64,000 nt of DNA from Saccharothrix sp. NRRL B-16348 (lineage in GTDB: Bacteria > Actinomycetota > Actinomycetes > Mycobacteriales > Pseudonocardiaceae): positions 62,001 to 126,000 of the forward strand of contig NZ_LGED01000001.1 of NCBI RefSeq assembly GCF_001280085.1. Direction: 5' to 3'. Numbering within the stretch: position 1 is the stretch's first letter; the number at the start of each line of letters is the position of its first letter. Positions 16,884 through 25,846 of the stretch are shown piece after piece. The notes beneath the pieces were generated by a model that ran no database searches, was not told the DNA's origin, and worked only from the letters and a program-made list of their open reading frames with translations. A program made the translations under genes and the position numbers.

Positions 16884-17001
16884 GGCAGACCCCTCCTCAG
16901 TGCTGCACATACCCCAGCGTGTGCATGTGTGACGACTTTAGCTCTGATGCGTGACGCGAGTGAGCGGTTCCCTCTGCAAAGGACTACTTCTACTCGTTTC
17001 T

Positions 17002-17589
17002 TCACTTGCTCATGAGGTTGGCCACGACCGCGCCGGCCGCCGGCTGGGCCACCTGGCACAACGCCTGCGCCTCGGTGTCGAGGCTGTGCGACTGCACGGT
17101 GACGACCTGGCCGTCCGAGACGTCGACGTGGATGGCGCAGGCGAAGCCCAGGGAGTTCTTCGACTCGGTCATCACCGCGGGGAAGCCGCCGACCTGCAGC
17201 ATCGTCGATCCGGGGCGGGCAGGTTCGGTGTAGGTCCCGATGCCCTGGGTGCTGTCGAGGAAGATCGCGACGGAGTGCTTGCGGTCCTCGCGGCTCATGC
17301 TGCAGCCGGGCTTGCCGGGCGCGTCGTCCTTCTGCGGCGGGCGGTCCAGGCCGAACTCGGCGCGCTGGGCCTCGGTCAGCAGCGTGCACGGGTCCATGCC
17401 CTCGATGTTGATCGTCTTCGGGCGCTTGGCCGGCTCCTTCGCCGTCGAGGACGGCTTCTCCGACCCGGACGTCCGGCCGGCGGCGGTGGTCGTCGGCGTC
17501 GAACCACCGGGGGTCGCGGACCCGTCCGTCGATTGCGAGCAGCCCCCGAGCAGGGCCAGGGCGGCGATGAGCGGCACGACACGGCGCAT
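17002..17589 (-). CDS. DUF3558 family lipoprotein (module 1)
   Basis: This lipoprotein of 195 residues has signal MRRVVPLIAALALLGGCSQS (lipobox LLGGC) and a Ser/Thr/Pro-rich linker to about residue 60. A DUF3558 domain follows: INIEGMDPCTLLTEAQRAEFGL with the first conserved Cys, KPGCSMSREDRKHSVAIFLD, GFPAVMTESKNSLGFACAIHVDVSDGQVVTVQS and LCQVAQPAAGAVVANL. DUF3558 lipoproteins are typical of actinomycete envelopes; their role is not known. Paralogues occur in module 2 (53993-54595, and twice in 55269-56549). It is divergent from the GH15 gene. Confidence 0.88.
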   Translation of the reverse strand: MRRVVPLIAALALLGGCSQSTDGSATPGGSTPTTTAAGRTSGSEKPSSTAKEPAKRPKTINIEGMDPCTLLTEAQRAEFGLDRPPQKDDAPGKPGCSMSREDRKHSVAIFLDSTQGIGTYTEPARPGSTMLQVGGFPAVMTESKNSLGFACAIHVDVSDGQVVTVQSHSLDTEAQALCQVAQPAAGAVVANLMSK

Positions 17590-17676
17590 GAGCACCAACG
17601 TATCGGATCAACGTCACCCGTAAGACGACTTGCGGACAACGCGCACCGCCCAACGCGGGTCCGTAGCCTCGGCGGG

Positions 17677-19524
17677 GTGGGAGACACGGGACCTGGACGG
17701 ATCGAGGACTACGCGCTGCTGTCGGATCTGCGGACGGCGGCCCTGGTGGGACGGGACGGGTCGATCGACTGGCTGTGCATGCCGCGGTTCGACTCGCCGT
17801 CCTGCTTCTCCCGGCTGCTCGGCACCGAGGACGACGGGCACTGGCGGATCGCCCCGACCGGCGAGGTCGTGTCGGTGCGACGGTCCTACCGGGACGGCAG
17901 CCTCGTGCTGGAGACCGAGTTCGAGACCGTGGACGGCGTGGTGCGGCTGATCGACACCATGCCGCCCGAGCAGGACGACTGGGACGCCGACACGCGGGTC
18001 GTGCGCGTGCTGGAAGGCGTGTCCGGGCAGGTCGAGATGTCGTTGCGGTGGGTGCTGCGGTTCGCCTACGCCGACTCGGTGCCGTGGGTGCGGCGCGGCG
18101 AGCGGGACGGCCAGGAGTGCATCGTCGCCCTCGCCGGCCCGTCCGCGGTGGCGCTGTACGGCGACCGGCTGCCGTACCGGGTGCAGGGCAAGCGCGCGCA
18201 CGAGGCCGAGTTCACCATCTCGGCGGGCGAGCGGCTGTCGTGGGTGATGGAGTTCGCCTACTCGCCCGACGAGCCGCCCGCGCCGGTGGACGCCCTGGCG
18301 GAAGTGGCGCGGTCCGAGGCGTTCTGGCTGGCCTGGTCGTCCCGGATCGACTACGACGGGCCGCACGCGGAGGCCGTGCGGCGGTCGCTGATCACGTTGA
18401 AGGGCCTGTCGTACGCGCCGACCGGCGGGATCGTGGCCGCGCCGACCACGTCGCTGCCGGAGACGTTCGGCGGCGAGCGCAACTGGGACTACCGGTACTG
18501 CTGGCTGCGCGACGCCACGTTCACGTTGCTGGCGCTGGACAACTTCGGCTGCACGAGCGAGGCGGCGGCGTGGCGGAAGTGGCTGCTGCGCGCCGTCGCG
18601 GGCGACCCGGCCGACCTGCAGATCATGTACGGCATCGGCGGCGAGCGGCACCTGGTCGAGTGGGAGGTCGACTGGCTGCCCGGCTACCGGGGCGCGCGGC
18701 CGGTGCGGGTCGGGAACGCGGCCTACCGGCAGTTGCAGCTGGACGTGTACGGCGAGGTGATGGACGCGCTGCACCTGGCGCGGGAACGCGGCCTCGGCGA
18801 GACGCCCGACTCGTGGGCCATGCAGCGCGGCATGATGCGGCACCTGGAGAAGGTGTGGGAGCAGCCGGACAAGGGGCTGTGGGAAGTGCGCGGGCCGGAC
18901 CGGCACTTCACCCACTCGCGGGTGATGCTGTGGGTGGCGTTCGACCGGGCGGTGCGCGCGGTGGAGGAGTTCGGCCTGCCCGGCCCGGTGGAGCGGTGGC
19001 GCGAGCTGCGCGAGGCCGTGCACGCCGAGGTGCTGGCGAAGGGCTGGAACGCGACGTCGGGCGCGTTCACCCAGTACTACGGCGGCACGGAGCTGGACGC
19101 GGCGACGTTGCTGATCCCGGCGGTCGGCTTCCTGCCCGGCGACGACCCGCGCGTGCTCGGCACCCTGGACGCGATCTCGCGGGTGCTCAAGCGCGGCGAC
19201 CTGGTCGACCGGTACGAGACCGGGCACGGCGAGTCCGAAGTGGACGGGCTGGTCGGTGTCGAGGGGAGCTTCCTGGCGTGCTCGTTCTGGTACGTCGACG
19301 CGCTGGCGCTGGCCGGGCGGCGCGACGAGGCGGTGGCGATGTACGACCGGCTCGTCGACCTGTGCAACGACGTGGGGCTGCTGGCGGAGGAGTACGACGC
19401 GGGCACCGGGCGGATGCTCGGCAACTTCCCGCAGGCGTTCAGCCACCTGGCGCTGGTGAACAGCGCGGCGGTGCTGTTCGGCGGCCACACCCGCGACGAG
19501 CGCCACCGCGGCGGTGCGGCGTGA
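17677..19524 (+). CDS. Glycoside hydrolase family 15 protein (glucoamylase/trehalase-like)
   Basis: This is a cytosolic GH15 enzyme of 615 residues without signal peptide. The N-terminal super-beta-sandwich domain (1-220) begins with the family signature IEDYALLSDLRTAALVGRDGSIDWLCMPRFDSPSCFSRLLG. The catalytic (alpha/alpha)6 barrel has GGERNWDYRYCWLRDATFTL (about 265-290), with a likely acid residue in the DYRYCWLRDA stretch, and the second catalytic region around GLVGVEGSFLACSFW. Actinobacterial members act as trehalases or glucoamylases releasing glucose. The GTG start follows a GGCGGG stretch and gives the conserved N-terminus. It overlaps the downstream dehydrogenase gene by 4 bases, so released glucose may be oxidised directly. 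Confidence 0.9.
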   Translation: MGDTGPGRIEDYALLSDLRTAALVGRDGSIDWLCMPRFDSPSCFSRLLGTEDDGHWRIAPTGEVVSVRRSYRDGSLVLETEFETVDGVVRLIDTMPPEQDDWDADTRVVRVLEGVSGQVEMSLRWVLRFAYADSVPWVRRGERDGQECIVALAGPSAVALYGDRLPYRVQGKRAHEAEFTISAGERLSWVMEFAYSPDEPPAPVDALAEVARSEAFWLAWSSRIDYDGPHAEAVRRSLITLKGLSYAPTGGIVAAPTTSLPETFGGERNWDYRYCWLRDATFTLLALDNFGCTSEAAAWRKWLLRAVAGDPADLQIMYGIGGERHLVEWEVDWLPGYRGARPVRVGNAAYRQLQLDVYGEVMDALHLARERGLGETPDSWAMQRGMMRHLEKVWEQPDKGLWEVRGPDRHFTHSRVMLWVAFDRAVRAVEEFGLPGPVERWRELREAVHAEVLAKGWNATSGAFTQYYGGTELDAATLLIPAVGFLPGDDPRVLGTLDAISRVLKRGDLVDRYETGHGESEVDGLVGVEGSFLACSFWYVDALALAGRRDEAVAMYDRLVDLCNDVGLLAEEYDAGTGRMLGNFPQAFSHLALVNSAAVLFGGHTRDERHRGGAA

Positions 19525-20543
19525 GGGCGGCGGAGGTCGTGCCCGGCAAGCCCTCGGCGTCACGGGTGGTGGAGCGCGAGGTCGTCCCGGTGGACGGCGA
19601 GCTGCTGGTCGAAGGGCTGCTGGCGGGCGTGTGCGGCACCGACGTGGAGATCGTCCGCGACGGTTTCGGCTGGTTGCCGCCCGGCCGGGAGCACATCGTG
19701 CCGTTCCACGAGTCGCTCGGCCGGGTGATCAGCAGCCCGACGCCGGCGTTCGCGCCGGGCGATCTGGTGGCCGGGGTGGTGCGCCGGCCCGACCCCGTGC
19801 CGTGCCCGGCGTGCGCGGTGGACGCGTGGGACTTCTGCCGCAACGGCGAGTACACCGAGCGCGGCATCAAGGAGCTCGACGGGTACGGGATGCAGCGCTG
19901 GACCGTGCCGCCGAAGTTCGCCGTGCGGCTCGACCCGACGCTCGGTGACGCGGGCGTGCTGACGGAGCCCGCGTCGGTGGTGGCCAAGGCGTGGGCGCAG
20001 GCGTCCGCGGTGGCCGCGCGGTCCCACCTGCCGATCCGGTCGGCGCTGATCACCGGCGCGGGGCCGATCGGCCTGCTGGCCGCGTTGCTCGGCGTGCAGC
20101 GGGGGCTGGAGGTGCACGTGGTCGACCGCGTCACCGCCGGCCGCAAGCCCGACCTGGTCACCACCCTGGGCGCCACGTACCACCGGGACCTGGCCGAGGT
20201 CACCGCCGACGTCGACGTGGCGATCGAGTGCACCGGCGTCGCGTCCCTGATCTGGGAGTGCGCCCGCCGCGCGTCGGTCACCGTCGTGGCGGGCATCTCG
20301 GGCGAACACGACCCCGTGCCGCTCGACCCCGGCGTGTTCGACGGCATGGTGCTGGGCAACAAGACGATCTTCGGCACGGTCAACGCGGGCCTGCCGGACT
20401 ACCTCGCCGCCGCCGACGCCCTCGCCGAGGCCAGCCGCCCGTGGCTGAACGGCCTGATCACCCGGCGCGTGCCGCTGGACCGCTTCACCGAGGCGCTGGA
20501 CCGGGAGCCCGACGACGTGAAGGTGGTCGTTGACCTGGCCTAG
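19521..20543 (+). CDS. Zinc-dependent glucose 1-dehydrogenase-like MDR protein
   Basis: This is a medium-chain dehydrogenase of 340 residues. The catalytic zinc site is visible as VCGTDVEIV (about 36-42) and FHESLG (about 64). The nucleotide-binding fold has ITGAGPIGLLAALLGVQ (about 178-194), and the C-terminal LGNKTIFGTVNA is typical of glucose dehydrogenases. The structural zinc loop reads PDPVPCPACAVDAWDFC: three cysteines where the family usually has four, so this zinc may be lost or differently bound. GTG overlaps the GH15 stop. Oxidation of glucose to gluconolactone is inferred from family plus coupling. Its stop overlaps the convergent GGDEF-EAL gene by 4 bases. Confidence 0.83.
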   Translation: MRAAEVVPGKPSASRVVEREVVPVDGELLVEGLLAGVCGTDVEIVRDGFGWLPPGREHIVPFHESLGRVISSPTPAFAPGDLVAGVVRRPDPVPCPACAVDAWDFCRNGEYTERGIKELDGYGMQRWTVPPKFAVRLDPTLGDAGVLTEPASVVAKAWAQASAVAARSHLPIRSALITGAGPIGLLAALLGVQRGLEVHVVDRVTAGRKPDLVTTLGATYHRDLAEVTADVDVAIECTGVASLIWECARRASVTVVAGISGEHDPVPLDPGVFDGMVLGNKTIFGTVNAGLPDYLAAADALAEASRPWLNGLITRRVPLDRFTEALDREPDDVKVVVDLA

Positions 20544-22699
20544 CGGCGGAGGAGTTCGTCGATCTCCTCGGGCTTCATCGGCTTGGCGAAGAACCAGCCC
20601 TGGCCCGTGTCGCAGCCGATCCGGTGCAGGCGCTTGGCCTGCGCCGGGGTCTCGACGCCCTCGGCCGTGACGCCCAGCTGCAACGCGTGCGCCAGTTGCA
20701 CGAGCGTGGACACGATCTGGGCGTCCACCGCGTCCTCCTCGTCCGCCGCGCGCAAGCCCTCCATGAACGAGCCCGCGATCTTCAGCTCGTGCACGGGCAG
20801 GTGCTTGAGGTAGGCGAGGTTCGAGTAGCCCGTGCCGAAGTCGTCGATCGCGATCCGCACGCCCATGTCCGACAACGCCCGCAGCGCCTCCAGCGGCTCG
20901 TCGGCGGTGCCCATGATCGCGCTCTCGGTCAGCTCCAGCTGCAGGTGGTGCGGCGGCAGGGCGCACTCGTCCAGGATCCGCTTCACGTCCCGCACCAGCT
21001 CCGGGTCGCGGGACTGGCGCACGGCCAGGTTGACGCTCACGAACGGCGCGGAGTCGCCGAACTCCTCCAGCCACCGCCGTGCCTGCTCGCACGCCCGCCG
21101 CAGCACCCACCGGCCGAGGGGGACGATCAGCCCGGTCTCCTCGGCCAGCTCGATGAACCGGTCCGGCGCCAGCCGGCCGAACTCGGGGTGCAGCCAGCGG
21201 ACCAGGGCCTCGACCCCGACCACGGTGCTGTCCTCGAGCCGCACCAGCGGCTGGTAGTCCACGTAGAACTCGTCGCGCTCCAACGCCGCCGGCATCGTCG
21301 CCGACAGGGTGAACCGGGCGACCTCCTTGGCGTTGCGCTCCGGGTTGTACAGCGCCCACCGCGACTTGCCGTCCGCCTTCGCCCAGTACAGCGTGATGTC
21401 CGCGTCACGCATCAGGTCGGCGGCCGTGGTGCCGGACAGCGCGCGCTCCACGATGCCGATCGACGCCGACACGGTCAGCTCGTGCCCGCCGATCCGGATC
21501 GGCGACTCCAGCTCGCGCAGCACGCGGTCGGCGACGTTGACGATGTCCTGGGTGTCCTGCGAGCCCTCGACCAGGATGACGAACTCGTCGCCACCCATCC
21601 GGGCGACCAGCTTGCCCTCGCCGGACACCGAGTGGTCCAGCCGGCGGCCGACCTCGACGAGCAGCTGGTCGCCGATGTCGTGGCCGAGGCTGTCGTTGAT
21701 CACCTTGAACCCGTCGAGGTCCAGGTAGCAGAGGCCGGCGCGGTGGCGCGCCTTGTTGTTGAACACGCGGCCGAGGCGCTCCAGGAACAGCGCCCGGTTC
21801 GGCAGGCCGGTCAGCGGGTCGTGCAACGCCTGGTAGCGGAGCCGGTTCTGCAGCAGGTGGCGGTCGGTGACGTCCTCGATCATCGCCACCTGGTACTGCG
21901 GGTCGCCGTGGTCGTCGCGCACCAGCGACAGCGTCAGGTGCGTCCACACCTGCTCGCCGTCGGCCCGGCGGAACCGCTTCTCCGCCCGGTAGTGGTCGCA
22001 CTCGCCCGCGGTGAGCTGGTCGTACAGCCGCCAGACGCTGCCGCCGTCCTCCGGGTGCATCAGGTCGCGGATGTTGTACTGCCGCATCTCCTCGACGCTG
22101 AACCCGAGCATGTCCTGCAACGCCTGGTTCACGTCCAGGATGCGGCCCTCGATGTCGGCGATGCCGATGCCGATCGCGGCCTCGGTGAACATCGCCCGGA
22201 ACCGCGCCTCGGACGCGCGCAACGCGGCTTCGGCCTGGTCGCGGGCGTCCAGCACGGCCGCGCGGATCGCCTCCTGCTCGGCCAGCGTCCGCTCGCGCAG
22301 CGCTCGGGCGTACCCGGCGGCCAACGCGCCCTGCAGCGCGGCCAGCCGGGACCGCATCAGCTCGTCCGGCTGGATGCCCAGCTCGCCGAGGAGGTCGTCG
22401 CCGAGCAGCTGCACGGTCCGGCCCAGCGTGTCGGTGCCGGTGAAGTGCGCCTCGACCAGCCGTGCGCCGATCTCGTAGCCGGGCGCGGTGCGGAACGGGC
22501 TGGCGTGCAGCGCGTGCACCAGGATCTCGGTCAACGCCTGGAGGTGCTCGGCGACCTCGGCCCGCGTCATGGGGACGTAGCTGCTGCCGATGACGGCGGT
22601 GGCCCAGGTGCGGGCGAAGGACTCCGCCCCGGCCAGTACGGCGGGGTCGAGGTTCGATCGGCCCGGTGCTGCCACCCGATGGTCAACCTGTTCCGTCAT
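20540..22699 (-). CDS. PAS-GGDEF-EAL cyclic-di-GMP signalling protein
   Basis: This is a cytosolic protein of 719 residues. Order: an N-terminal helical sensor-like region (1-150), a PAS/PAC domain (about 160-280; FRAMFTEAAIGIGIADIEGRILDVN), a GGDEF domain (about 290-455; YLDLDGFKVINDSLGHDIGD and intact ARMGGDEFVILVEG) and an EAL domain (about 465-719; VVGVEALVRW, LQLELTESAIMG, IAIDDFGTGYSNLAYL). No RxxD inhibitory site precedes GGDEF at the usual distance. Both active sites look intact, so it could make and degrade c-di-GMP, gated by the PAS domain. The ATG was chosen at the start of the protein-like region. Confidence 0.92.
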   Translation of the reverse strand: MTEQVDHRVAAPGRSNLDPAVLAGAESFARTWATAVIGSSYVPMTRAEVAEHLQALTEILVHALHASPFRTAPGYEIGARLVEAHFTGTDTLGRTVQLLGDDLLGELGIQPDELMRSRLAALQGALAAGYARALRERTLAEQEAIRAAVLDARDQAEAALRASEARFRAMFTEAAIGIGIADIEGRILDVNQALQDMLGFSVEEMRQYNIRDLMHPEDGGSVWRLYDQLTAGECDHYRAEKRFRRADGEQVWTHLTLSLVRDDHGDPQYQVAMIEDVTDRHLLQNRLRYQALHDPLTGLPNRALFLERLGRVFNNKARHRAGLCYLDLDGFKVINDSLGHDIGDQLLVEVGRRLDHSVSGEGKLVARMGGDEFVILVEGSQDTQDIVNVADRVLRELESPIRIGGHELTVSASIGIVERALSGTTAADLMRDADITLYWAKADGKSRWALYNPERNAKEVARFTLSATMPAALERDEFYVDYQPLVRLEDSTVVGVEALVRWLHPEFGRLAPDRFIELAEETGLIVPLGRWVLRRACEQARRWLEEFGDSAPFVSVNLAVRQSRDPELVRDVKRILDECALPPHHLQLELTESAIMGTADEPLEALRALSDMGVRIAIDDFGTGYSNLAYLKHLPVHELKIAGSFMEGLRAADEEDAVDAQIVSTLVQLAHALQLGVTAEGVETPAQAKRLHRIGCDTGQGWFFAKPMKPEEIDELLRR

Positions 22700-22795
22700 G
22701 TCCGCCGGCCTACCGCCACAACCCAGAGGATACGGCCGGTCGCGTGGCGCGGTCGACAACCCGGCCCGGTGCGCGATCGGCGTCGTGGCCGTTCA

Positions 22796-23617
22796 TCAGG
22801 CCTTCCGCCCGACGCCGCCGAAGCTGATGAAGTGCGCGGCGCCCTCGTCCACGTCGTCGGGCGACTCCGGCCGCCACAGCGGCAGCCGCGCCACACCCGG
22901 CTCGACCAGGTCGAAACCGTCGAACATGGCCTCGACCTCGCGTTTCGGCCGGAAGCACATCTCGCTGACGCCGCGGTTGTAGACGCCCTTCGCCTCGTCC
23001 CACGCGGGATCCCACTCGCCCTCCTCGAACCCGGCGTGCGAGATCGCCAGGTAGCTGCCGTCCGGGAGGGCGTCGCGGTAGTCGGCGACGATCCCGCGCG
23101 GGTCCTCGGCGTCGGGCACGAAGTGCAGCAGCGCGATCATCAGCACGCCGATCGGCTCGTCGAAGTCCAGCATGTCCTGCACCTCGGGCGACACCAGCAC
23201 CTGCTTGGCGTCCCGCACGTCGGTCTGCAGCACGTTGACCAGTTCGTTCCCGGTGAGGATGGCCCGGCTGTGCGCGACCGCGACGGCGTCGATGTCGACG
23301 TACACCACGCGGGCGGACGGGTCGGTGGCCTGGGCGATCTCGTGCACGTTGCCGACCGTGGGGATGCCGGAGCCCAGGTCGAGGAACTGGCGGATGCCCC
23401 GCGACAGCATGAACCGCACGGCGCGGCGCAGGAACGCCCGGTGGTTGAGGACGATGGGCTTGATCACCGGCACGTCGGCGAGGACCTTGTCGGCCACGGC
23501 CCGGTCGACGGCGAAGTTGTGCGCGCCCCCGAGCCAGTAGTCGTAGACCCGCGCGATGCTCGGGCGGGCCAGGTCGATGTCGCCCGGCGCCCAGTTCGGC
23601 CGCTCCACGCTGTCCAC
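22796..23617 (-). CDS. SAM-dependent methyltransferase, DUF574 family
   Basis: This is a protein of 273 residues of the actinomycete-specific Methyltransf_19 (DUF574) family. Signature segments: RPSIARVYDYWLGGAHNFAVDRAVADKVL, RRAVRFMLSRGIRQFLDLGSGIPTVGNVHEIAQ (SAM-binding loop), VVYVDIDAVAVAHSRAIL, VLMIALLHFVPD. This family is greatly expanded in filamentous actinomycetes and its substrates are unknown. It starts with GTG, is divergent from the membrane protein pair at 23766, and lies 96 bases upstream of the GGDEF-EAL gene on the same strand. Confidence 0.9.
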   Translation of the reverse strand: MDSVERPNWAPGDIDLARPSIARVYDYWLGGAHNFAVDRAVADKVLADVPVIKPIVLNHRAFLRRAVRFMLSRGIRQFLDLGSGIPTVGNVHEIAQATDPSARVVYVDIDAVAVAHSRAILTGNELVNVLQTDVRDAKQVLVSPEVQDMLDFDEPIGVLMIALLHFVPDAEDPRGIVADYRDALPDGSYLAISHAGFEEGEWDPAWDEAKGVYNRGVSEMCFRPKREVEAMFDGFDLVEPGVARLPLWRPESPDDVDEGAAHFISFGGVGRKA

Positions 23618-23765
23618 CCGAGATTCTCCTCTGACGTGCTCGTGTTCTCACCGTTGCGGTGACACCCACATCATGGGCCAATCCGGTGAGTTAGCACACC
23701 GTCGGATTGCGCGAGTTCTTCAATCACCCACCCCTGAACTGATCACCGGGAAGAATGACGGCCTT

Positions 23766-24881
23766 GTGAGGTACCTGTGGATCGCGGGCGCGGTCGTCTC
23801 GGCGGTGGCACTGGTCTGGCTCCTGGTCAGGCACCGCCGGACGCGTGTTCTGGTCAAGCCCGTCCTGCTGGGTGCCGTCGGCGCGTTCCTGCTGGTCACG
23901 GGCTGGTTGTTCGCCGTGGACCCGAACGCGTCGAAGCAGGAGTCGATCAAGACCGGCGGCCTGGCCGCGGGTGCCATTGTGGCCCTGTACGCGCTGTGGC
24001 TGAACGACCGGCGGCGGCGCACGGACGAGGACCGGCAGTGGCTCGAGTCCCGCCGGCAGGAGCTGGAGATCGAGCGGGCCGAACACGATCGGTCGCGGGT
24101 CGCCGACGAGCGGTTCGCCCGATCGGTGGAACTGCTGGGTCACGACGCGGAGCAGGTCCGGGTCGGCGCGATGCACGCCCTGGCCGGGCTGGCGCGGTCG
24201 CGCGCCGAGTACACCCAGACCGTGCTCGACGTGCTGTGCGCGTACCTGCGGCGGCCGTTCGACGTGACGCGGACGGACGAGGGCGTGGTGCGCGACGAGC
24301 GCGAGCTGGAGGTGCGGCTCACCGCGCAACGGCTGATCGCCGGCCTCCTGCCGCCGGCCGACGAGGTGGACGCGCCGCGCTACGACTTGGACCTGACCAG
24401 GGCTTACCTGGAGTACTTCGACCTGTCCCACCGCCAGGTCGGCGACCTCACGCTGCGCGGGACGACCATGGTGGAGTCGAACTCGTTCCACCACGCGGTG
24501 GTCCACGGCGCCGCCTACTTCACCGCCGCGACCAGCAGCGGCCGGCTGCACCTGCACCACGTGGTCTTCCACCGCGGGGCCTGGTTCAGCAAGTTCACCT
24601 GTGCGAACGCGGCCGACTACCGCGCCACCGGGTTCCTCGGCCCGAACAAGTTCGCCGACTCGACGTTCACCGGGCCGGTGACGTTCGAGGGCTGCCGGTT
24701 CGCCGAGCCGGTCGACTTCGAGGACGCGACGTTCACCGGCGGCCTGGACCTGCGGCTCGCCGAGCCCGCCGAGGTGCGCGCGCGGGGCATGCGCGTGTCG
24801 ACGGAGCACGAGAACGCCCTGCCGGCCGGCTTGGTGGTGGAGGGCCGCGACGACAGCGGCTTCGGACTGGTCAGGAGCTGA
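23766..24881 (+). CDS. Membrane protein with pentapeptide-like C-terminal domain (pair, copy 1)
   Basis: This is a protein of 371 residues. It has an N-terminal TM (LWIAGAVVSAVALVWLLV), a second TM (LLGAVGAFLLVTGWLFAV) and a third hydrophobic segment in GGLAAGAIVALYALWLNDRRRR (about 65-82), then a helical region (VADERFARSVELLGHDAEQVRVGAMHALAGLARSR) and CAYLRRPF. The C-terminal half has loosely repeated (A/F)xF/L strands (GAAYFTAATSSGRLHLHHVVFHRGAWFSKF, FADSTFTGPVTFEGCRFAEPVDFEDATF), resembling a degenerate pentapeptide-repeat beta-helix. The function is unknown. It starts with GTG and is followed after two bases by a paralogue. Confidence 0.75.
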   Translation: MRYLWIAGAVVSAVALVWLLVRHRRTRVLVKPVLLGAVGAFLLVTGWLFAVDPNASKQESIKTGGLAAGAIVALYALWLNDRRRRTDEDRQWLESRRQELEIERAEHDRSRVADERFARSVELLGHDAEQVRVGAMHALAGLARSRAEYTQTVLDVLCAYLRRPFDVTRTDEGVVRDERELEVRLTAQRLIAGLLPPADEVDAPRYDLDLTRAYLEYFDLSHRQVGDLTLRGTTMVESNSFHHAVVHGAAYFTAATSSGRLHLHHVVFHRGAWFSKFTCANAADYRATGFLGPNKFADSTFTGPVTFEGCRFAEPVDFEDATFTGGLDLRLAEPAEVRARGMRVSTEHENALPAGLVVEGRDDSGFGLVRS

Positions 24882-24883
24882 AC

Positions 24884-25846
24884 GTGCGGGAACGCGGGTT
24901 GTTGGTGGCGAGCGTGCTCGCCGCGGTCGTGGTGACGGTCGCGACGACCGCCGTGCTGATCCTGGTCGACCCGAGGCAGCCGAAGGCGGAGGCGATCAAG
25001 ACCGGCGGGCTGGCCGGCGGCGCGATCGTCGCCCTGTACGCGCTGTGGCTCAACGACCGGCGGCGGCGCACCGAGGAGGCGCGGCACAACCTGGAGCACG
25101 AGAAGGTCGCCGACGAGCGGTTCGCGCGGGCCGTCGAGCTGCTCGGCAACGAGGCCGACCAGGTCAGGGTGGGTGCGATGCACGTGCTCGCGGGCCTGGC
25201 CCACACCACGCCGCGCTACAAGCAGACCGTGCTGAGCGTGCTGTGCGCGTACCTGCGGCGGCCGTTCGAGCACGCGTCGATCGAGAAGAAGCCCGAGGAC
25301 CCCGACCAGGCGTTCTTCGGTGAGAAGCGCAAGGTGGCGCCGGAGGAGGACCACGAGATGACGGTCCGGATGACGGCGCAACGGCTCATCACGGACATGC
25401 TGCCCTGGGGCGACGACCCCGACGACAAGCCGTACCAGCTGGACCTGACCGGGGCGAAGCTCGTGCACTTCCGGCTGGAGGGCCGCCGGTTCGGCCGGCT
25501 GGTCGCCCGGCGCGCCCAGTTCTACGGGATCACCGCGTTCCGGGAGGTCGAGCTGGTCAAGCCCGCGTTGTTCTCCGGCGCCACCTTCCACGGCCGGGTG
25601 GACGTCCGGGACGGGAAGTTCGACGGCGGCATCTCGTTCCAGGACACCACGTTCAAGGGCGAGGTCAACGTCACCGGGGCCAGGGTCGGCACGTTCCTGC
25701 ACGTGTCGCCGGAACCGCCGCAACCGCAGGTCGGCGCGCTCGAAGTGCGGGCGGGCACCGCGTTCCGCAACGACCCGGCCGGCTGGGCGCTAACCGGCGA
25801 CGGGCAGGCCCCGGCCCGCCTCCAGGACCATGTCCAGCAGGACTGA
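24884..25846 (+). CDS. Membrane protein with pentapeptide-like C-terminal domain (pair, copy 2)
   Basis: This is a protein of 320 residues paralogous to the preceding gene. Shared blocks are IKTGGLAGGAIVALYALWLNDRRRR, VADERFARAVELLGNEADQVRVGAMHVLAGLA, VLCAYLRRPF and VRMTAQRLI. It lacks the second N-terminal helix of copy 1 but has an inserted acidic/basic loop (EKKPEDPDQAFFGEKRKVAPEEDH). The C-terminus (LFSGATFHGRVDVRDGKFDGGISFQDTTFKGEVN) again forms pentapeptide-like strands. The GTG follows GGAG within the end of copy 1, so the pair is co-translated. The last 57 bases overlap the convergent LysR gene. The function is unknown. Confidence 0.75.
   Translation: MRERGLLVASVLAAVVVTVATTAVLILVDPRQPKAEAIKTGGLAGGAIVALYALWLNDRRRRTEEARHNLEHEKVADERFARAVELLGNEADQVRVGAMHVLAGLAHTTPRYKQTVLSVLCAYLRRPFEHASIEKKPEDPDQAFFGEKRKVAPEEDHEMTVRMTAQRLITDMLPWGDDPDDKPYQLDLTGAKLVHFRLEGRRFGRLVARRAQFYGITAFREVELVKPALFSGATFHGRVDVRDGKFDGGISFQDTTFKGEVNVTGARVGTFLHVSPEPPQPQVGALEVRAGTAFRNDPAGWALTGDGQAPARLQDHVQQD

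Noticed and set aside
20624..23662. Very long plus-strand frame (about 1012 codons)
   Set aside because: It lies opposite the GGDEF-EAL and methyltransferase genes, both with clear catalytic motifs, and its own product is Arg/His/Gln/Val low complexity.
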